Shown: positions 59,673 through 64,000 of the stretch, one piece after another
How the letters are laid out: every line of letters starts with the position of its first letter
Numbering within the stretch: position 1 is the stretch's first letter
NCBI GenBank assembly: GCA_002415135.1
Contig: DIBY01000011.1
Span: 1 to 64,000, forward strand
Direction of reading: 5' to 3'
DNA length: 64,000 bases
DNA from: Flavobacteriales bacterium UBA5040
Lineage (GTDB): Bacteria > Bacteroidota > Bacteroidia > Flavobacteriales > Weeksellaceae
Notes under the pieces: generated by a model
What the model saw: the letters and a program-made list of their open reading frames with translations, nothing else
What the model was told of the DNA's origin: nothing
Databases searched by the model: none
Made by a program: the position numbers and the translations under genes

Positions 59673-60416
59673 TTATTTCCAACCCCATTTTTTAAAAATG
59701 GTATGACCTTCTCTTGTTTTCATAAAATCGATAAATTGCTTTGCAAGATCCTTGTTTTTAGAAATGGTCGTCACGGCAATTGGTGTTCCCCGATAGACAG
59801 TGATAGAATTGGGAAGTTTCACTACTTGGGTAAATTCTTTCAATCGATAGTGCCAGGATTCATAATTGATCCAGGCGTCAAAACTTTGATCTTCTTTCCA
59901 ACCGGCAATTCCTAAAGCCGTGTTGCCAAAAGATTGTTTGATATTTTTCTGAATTCCGTCAATCGCATCTTTTTTCCCTGCGATATCTTCCCAAAGTCCC
60001 AGTTGTCCCGCTCCATTAACATCTAATATATTAATCCCTGGTTTTGAAAGGTCTTTAATCGATCTAATATTTTTCGGATTTCCGGGTCGTACTAAAATCG
60101 CCGCACCTCTTTTGTATAATTCTGATCGAGAATTCTGATCGATAAGATCATCATGTTTCATCGAAAACGACGTCAACATATATTCGGCTCCACCATAAAT
60201 AAGATCTGCGTTTTGCTTTGCCGTTTCAATCCATTTCGGTTCGGGACCTGATGTTACTTTTACAATGATATTGTTTCTCGATCCAAAGATCTTGGCACAT
60301 TCTTCAATAGGAGCAAAAGGCCCACCGGGACCATAAACGTGAAGCGTGTCTTTTTGTGCCTGAACGAATACAGGAAAGAAGATCAATAAAGCAAAGACGT
60401 ATACTATTTTTTTCAT
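59673..60416 (-). CDS. AcfC-like/ModA-like periplasmic substrate-binding protein
   Basis: A 247-residue secreted protein with a signal peptide (IVYVFALLIFFPVFVQAQ). The opening LHVYGPGGPFAPIEECAKIF (about 25-44) and the middle GAAILVRPGNPKNIRSIKDL match the accessory colonization factor AcfC branch of type 2 periplasmic binding proteins, related to molybdate/sulfate binding proteins. No ABC permease genes are adjacent, so it could act alone or with remote components. Ligand unknown, possibly sulfate-like anions, given the SulP gene nearby. Confidence 0.85.
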   Translation of the reverse strand: MKKIVYVFALLIFFPVFVQAQKDTLHVYGPGGPFAPIEECAKIFGSRNNIIVKVTSGPEPKWIETAKQNADLIYGGAEYMLTSFSMKHDDLIDQNSRSELYKRGAAILVRPGNPKNIRSIKDLSKPGINILDVNGAGQLGLWEDIAGKKDAIDGIQKNIKQSFGNTALGIAGWKEDQSFDAWINYESWHYRLKEFTQVVKLPNSITVYRGTPIAVTTISKNKDLAKQFIDFMKTREGHTIFKKWGWK

Positions 60417-60697
60417 TTAAGATTGGGATTTAAATAAGAATATTTTGAAATTTAAAGAGCGTGACAGGTTTTTCATTGATCATATTACATACTGAACTTG
60501 AAATTGGATGGCACAATTGTTTCTACTATCTGACCAAATTTACGGATTTTAAATGCGTACTATCGAATTTACTTGTTAGAAAGGAACGATAAAGATCATC
60601 AATATTCTACATCGGATTTCTTAAATATCAAAAATAAATCGTCGTGTGATTAATTTAAAACCGTGTTATTTAAACGTTTTAAAATCTAAAAAATATT

Positions 60698-61123
60698 ATG
60701 AAAAAATTGCCTGTACTTTTAAGTCTAAGTCTAATCTCAGTTTTAGCGCTAAGCTGTAGTAAAAAAGATTTCACAGAAGAAGTAGCACGAACTCAAAATG
60801 AAATTGTTAGGGATACGGTTGTATCGGTTGATACTGTTTCTGGTGGCGTAACAAGTCAGGATGAAATGAATCTTCAGAATGATACCTATACCTATAAAGC
60901 AGAAGATGGTACATTGGCCACATTAACTTTTTTAAATATTGATTCGGTGCATACTTTAACTGTGAAAATGAATGATAAAGAATATGTACTCGATCAAACT
61001 GAAGCTTGGGCGAAAGGGGCAGACTATGAGAAAGATGGTGTAAAAGCACATAGCCAAAGAGATGACTTAGATTTAACAATCGATGGTAAAACTATTAAAT
61101 TGAAACGTCAGTACGACAAATAA
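60698..61123 (+). CDS. Small lipoprotein of unknown function
   Basis: A 141-residue protein. Signal peptide with lipobox LALSCS (Cys20), then an unstructured acidic and Val/Thr-rich linker (VVSVDTVSGGVTSQDEM) and a beta-rich C-terminal domain (DGTLATLTFLNIDSVHTLTV). This shape resembles MliC-type or calycin-like lipoproteins, but no catalytic or Cys-pair motif confirms it. Confidence 0.72.
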   Translation: MKKLPVLLSLSLISVLALSCSKKDFTEEVARTQNEIVRDTVVSVDTVSGGVTSQDEMNLQNDTYTYKAEDGTLATLTFLNIDSVHTLTVKMNDKEYVLDQTEAWAKGADYEKDGVKAHSQRDDLDLTIDGKTIKLKRQYDK

Positions 61124-61192
61124 TAAATCTTTGATGAAGGGTCTGATGCTTCCTAAATGACAGCGTATCGATTCTTAATCAGATTCAATCAT

Positions 61193-61224
61193 AAAAAACC
61201 AACTTTTTAACGAGTTGGTTTTTT
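61193..61224. terminator. Bidirectional terminator between lipoprotein and cupredoxin genes
   Basis: AAAAAACCAACT (61193-61204) pairs with AGTTGGTTTTTT (61213-61224), loop TTTTAACG. Confidence 0.85.
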
Positions 61225-61271
61225 CAATATAAAGAATGATTGTTTTAATTGATACAGTCGGTATGCTAATT

Positions 61272-61751
61272 TTATTTTACAATAATTTTGCCTTTCATGA
61301 CCAGATGTACCGTACAATAATAATCTGAAGTTTTCTCTGGTGTAAAAGGCCACGATTGGCCAGTCTGTAACATGGGCGATGCCCAAACTTTATTTACTTC
61401 TGTTGCGTTGTGTCCGACGATATCTTTGTTGATAAACGTTACTTGGTCTCCTTTATTAACAGTAATTGTTGCGGGATTAAACTTCATATTTTCTATGGTC
61501 ACTACATGAACTGATGCTTTTTCGTTAGCACTTTTGGTCGTTTCTGTCTTCGCACTCGTTGAAGAATCCGCTTGCGGATTGGGAACTATCGTTTCTGAAT
61601 TGGAATCTGACGTGCTTATTGTCGCGCTGGAATTATCATTCTCCACAGGCATCGTGTCTTTGGACCCCGAAGTACAACTTGTTACGTTGAGCAAACAGAC
61701 GATTACAAATGCTGAAAATCCTATTGTAAAAAATTTTTTTAAAGAAATCAT
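61272..61751 (-). CDS. Cupredoxin (plastocyanin/azurin-like) lipoprotein
   Basis: A 159-residue lipoprotein: lipobox NVTSCT (Cys26), a Ser/Thr/Asn-rich linker (residues 30-80), then a cupredoxin domain. Copper ligands are visible as His in VGHNATEV, then Cys, His and Met in YYCTVHLVMKG near the C-terminus. It probably carries electrons or stores copper in the periplasm or at the outer membrane. It follows the DUF4142 gene by eight bases on the same strand, so the two are likely co-transcribed. Confidence 0.9.
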   Translation of the reverse strand: MISLKKFFTIGFSAFVIVCLLNVTSCTSGSKDTMPVENDNSSATISTSDSNSETIVPNPQADSSTSAKTETTKSANEKASVHVVTIENMKFNPATITVNKGDQVTFINKDIVGHNATEVNKVWASPMLQTGQSWPFTPEKTSDYYCTVHLVMKGKIIVK

Positions 61752-61759
61752 GATTTCTA

Positions 61760-62305
61760 TTATTTAAATTTTTTCTGAATCATTTTTGCATGTTCAAGGT
61801 GCGTCTTAAAAATCGGCAATGCTTTCTGAAGCAACGCTTTTAGTTCAGCATTTTTAGATTGCGGAATCAACATGTTTTCAACTGCATTGATTGCATAGAT
61901 ATGGTACGCAACTTCATTGTCAACATAGGCTTTATCAAAAGCGCTACCGCTTTTCGCATTTAATAATTCTTTTTCTTTAATTGCTCCAGCTAATAAAGAT
62001 TTGGATACTTCATTTGTTTGTGGAGTCACTTTCAATTTTGTAACGAGATCTACGGCCATTTTAATAACCGCATTATGATCTGCTTTCATCGTGGTAGCAA
62101 AGTTCTTGATATCTTTGTTTTGAGATTTTTTCAAGGCTATTTCAGCATAACCTACATCAACTTGATTTGCAGTTACTGCAATAGAAGCAATTTCTGCATC
62201 GTTAAGTTGTGGTGTTTTTTGTTCCTGAGCAGAAACGTTAGACGAGAATAACAAAGTTGTCATTAGCATCGTTCCTGATAAAGCTAAGTTTTTTAGCGTT
62301 TTCAT
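61760..62305 (-). CDS. DUF4142 secreted ferritin-like protein
   Basis: A 181-residue protein; the ATG at 62305 (MKTLKNLALSGTMLMTTLLF) begins the signal peptide and the frame to 62362 is an extension. The mature part is a four-helix DUF4142 domain: DAEIASIAVTANQVDVGYAE, AEIALKKSQNKDIKNFATTM and DHNAVIKMAVDLVTKL. These ferritin-like proteins are periplasmic and often induced by stress, without a proven reaction. Upstream of and close to the cupredoxin gene. Confidence 0.9.
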   Translation of the reverse strand: MKTLKNLALSGTMLMTTLLFSSNVSAQEQKTPQLNDAEIASIAVTANQVDVGYAEIALKKSQNKDIKNFATTMKADHNAVIKMAVDLVTKLKVTPQTNEVSKSLLAGAIKEKELLNAKSGSAFDKAYVDNEVAYHIYAINAVENMLIPQSKNAELKALLQKALPIFKTHLEHAKMIQKKFK

Positions 62306-62877
62306 CTTTTTATTTTTTAAGTTAATATTGAAGTTATATTTTAAATCCAAATGAAATTTCATTTTGCATTTAAGAATATTTTATTTATTTACTTTAATGA
62401 TGATTAATTTTTTCAACTAAACTACTACGAAGGTACGATGGTTTGAATAGTAATTCAAGTTTGTTTTCAAATATGTAAAATAGACGAGAATAATAATAGA
62501 TTCTGATAATCAATGTATTGTAACAAAATTTTTTAAGTTGATTTCCAAGTCTTTTGAAATTATACCAATTTCAAAAAAGGAAAAAAATTCTTTCCTGTAA
62601 GTAGAGTGGATGAGGTCTAAAAGATTTCAAAAGATTTCATTTAAACTTAAATAGGTAGTAGATGAAAGAGGCAGATGATTTTTTAATAAACGGTTTCTTT
62701 CTAGATAAGTTCATTATTAATAGGCGTTGCAGAGCCGAAAGTATGATAACAAATTGCAAAATGTGAACGGTGAAAATTTAGATTTGTTCCTTAGTTTAAA
62801 AATATTCCATTAAATTTTCTTAACTTATTAGATTAGGATTTAGCTAAAAATCTTTTTTTAAATTTAAATATTTCTCA
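62306..62877. other. Intergenic region without recognisable gene
   Basis: About 570 AT-rich bases between the divergent DUF4142 and amidohydrolase genes. No convincing coding frame, RNA or repeat; probably only promoters, but no clean TAnnTTTG box with spacing was found. Confidence 0.4.
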
Positions 62878-64000
62878 ATGAACGATATCATCACGCTACG
62901 AAAACACCTTCACCAAAATCCCGAACTTTCAGGATTTGAAATTGAAACATCAAAGACCATTTCGGCTTTTTTAAAACAGTATTCGCCCGACGAACTGTTA
63001 GAAAACTTAGGCAACGGAACAGGAATCATCGCAGTTTATCAACCTGAAGAGGAAATGAAACAAACCGTCATGTTTCGCTGTGAGCTCGATGCTTTACCGA
63101 TTCAGGAAATCAATGATTTTGAACATCAATCGGTAACCGATGAGGTTTCTCATAAATGCGGACACGATGGACACATGGCGATTATGGTTGCCTTTGCGAA
63201 AAAGTTATCGGAGCAGAAAATGAAAAATACCAAAGTACTTTTGCTTTTTCAGCCCGCTGAAGAAAATGGGGAAGGAGCGGTTGCTATTTATAATGATCCG
63301 CACTTTAAGGAATTGAATCCAGATCTGGTATTCGCCTTGCATAATCTTCCGGGATATGACCATCATGATATTGTGGTGAAGAATCATACATTTACGTGTG
63401 CGGTCAATTCAATCATTATTAAGCTTCACGGAAAAACAGCTCATGCTGGCGAGCCTGAAAATGGAGATAATCCAGCCCTGGCAATTGCAGAAATTATTAC
63501 TGAATTTAATAAGAAAATTCAACCAGATCCGAAGAAAGAAAAGTTCTCGATTTTGACACCCATTTATTTAACCATGGGAACGGAAGACTACGGGATTTCT
63601 GCTGGCTATGGCGAAGTTCATTATACCTTCCGACGAGCAGTTAATGCTGAAATGAAGGAATTGGAAGAAGAATTACAAAATATTGCATTCAAAGCTGCGG
63701 AACGATATCATCTGAACCCAGAGATTCTGTGGACGCAAAGATTCAGTGCGAATGAAAATTATCCTGAGGCAGTAGATTTTGTGAGACAAGCTGCCACGGA
63801 CTGTAAATTCAACTTAATAGAAAGAGAGGTTCCTTTTCAATGGGGCGAAGATTTCGGAATTTTCACAGAACATTTTAAAGGTGCCATGTTTGGTTTAGGA
63901 AGTGGGAAATCTACACCTAATCTTCACAATCCAGATTATGACTGGCCTGATGAAATTACAGAAACCGGAGCTAAAATATTTTATAAAATAAGCCAACTGA
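62878..64000 (+). CDS. M20 family amidohydrolase, 3' end outside the window
   Basis: An open frame from the ATG at 62878 that is still open at 64000 (374 codons seen). It shows M20D hallmarks: RKHLHQNPELSGFE (residues 8-21), RCELDALPIQE near 68-78, KCGHDGHMAIMVAF near 95-108 (metal ligands Cys and His), FQPAEENGEGA near 124-134 and HGKTAHAGEPENGDNPALAI near 200-219. Such enzymes hydrolyse N-acyl amino acids (hippurate, indole-acetyl or acetyl amino acids). The C-terminal LHNPDYDWPDE is near the normal end, so only a few residues are missing. Confidence 0.92.
   Translation, partial: MNDIITLRKHLHQNPELSGFEIETSKTISAFLKQYSPDELLENLGNGTGIIAVYQPEEEMKQTVMFRCELDALPIQEINDFEHQSVTDEVSHKCGHDGHMAIMVAFAKKLSEQKMKNTKVLLLFQPAEENGEGAVAIYNDPHFKELNPDLVFALHNLPGYDHHDIVVKNHTFTCAVNSIIIKLHGKTAHAGEPENGDNPALAIAEIITEFNKKIQPDPKKEKFSILTPIYLTMGTEDYGISAGYGEVHYTFRRAVNAEMKELEEELQNIAFKAAERYHLNPEILWTQRFSANENYPEAVDFVRQAATDCKFNLIEREVPFQWGEDFGIFTEHFKGAMFGLGSGKSTPNLHNPDYDWPDEITETGAKIFYKISQL

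Overview
The window looks like a chromosomal stretch of a Bacteroidota bacterium, most likely the Flavobacteriia/Weeksellaceae side (Chryseobacterium-like). This is inferred from the low GC content, the Bacteroidota-type promoter boxes (TAnnTTTG), the near absence of Shine-Dalgarno sites, and gene types such as M49 dipeptidyl peptidase, DUF1003, DUF4142, SemiSWEET and a family-typical ftsX-DUF3098-uppP-truB run. The first 19 bases match the end of the Illumina TruSeq adapter at 18 of 19 positions, so base 1 is probably an assembled contig end. No rRNA, tRNA, CRISPR array, integrase or transposase was recognised.

Layout. 1-2150: an RlpA-like lipoprotein, a frame-broken gene remnant and an L,D-transpeptidase lipoprotein. 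2259-6857 (minus strand): a compact seven-gene cluster of five proteins I do not recognise, an N-formylglutamate amidohydrolase-like protein and an ADP-ribosylglycohydrolase. It is preceded by a strongly structured RNA leader (6868-6989) that I cannot assign to a known class. 7135-14277: accessory genes with an AAA+ ATPase, two tiny paralogous Asp-box proteins, a WG-repeat protein, a WYL regulator, and a Cas4-like/exonuclease DUF2779 protein preceded by five copies of an octamer. 14478-27917: a defence island. It holds a YaaW-like hydrophobic/coiled-coil protein, then a type I restriction-modification operon (hsdM, hsdS, hsdR) with an HNH nuclease and McrB/McrC nested inside it, then an orphan LytTR response regulator and a prokaryotic viperin.

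28001-33453: small orphan genes and a self-contained module. An Xre-type regulator stands next to two tandem paralogs and a large protein that I read as a duplicated, degenerate nucleotidyltransferase-HEPN fusion. The paralogs share a GGATA-N3-TATCC palindrome and leader. Two direct-repeat arrays (32-bp and 11-bp periods) follow.

33490-64000 is mostly core genome: DPP III, AI-2E-family permease, an isochorismatase/Crp operon with a Crp/Fnr-type palindrome, HbpS/GlcG and HIU hydrolase, a DoxX-TetR-oxidoreductase-alcohol dehydrogenase cluster with two identical TetR-type operators, rsmA, ftsX, uppP, truB, rluF, an M48 protease, SulP, an AcfC-like binding protein, a cupredoxin and a partial M20 amidohydrolase running off the end. 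A DUF1003 gene at 55952-56702 is broken by a 187-bp tandem duplication whose copies differ almost only at synonymous sites. That suggests two functional alleles or paralogs were joined, in the genome or by the assembler.
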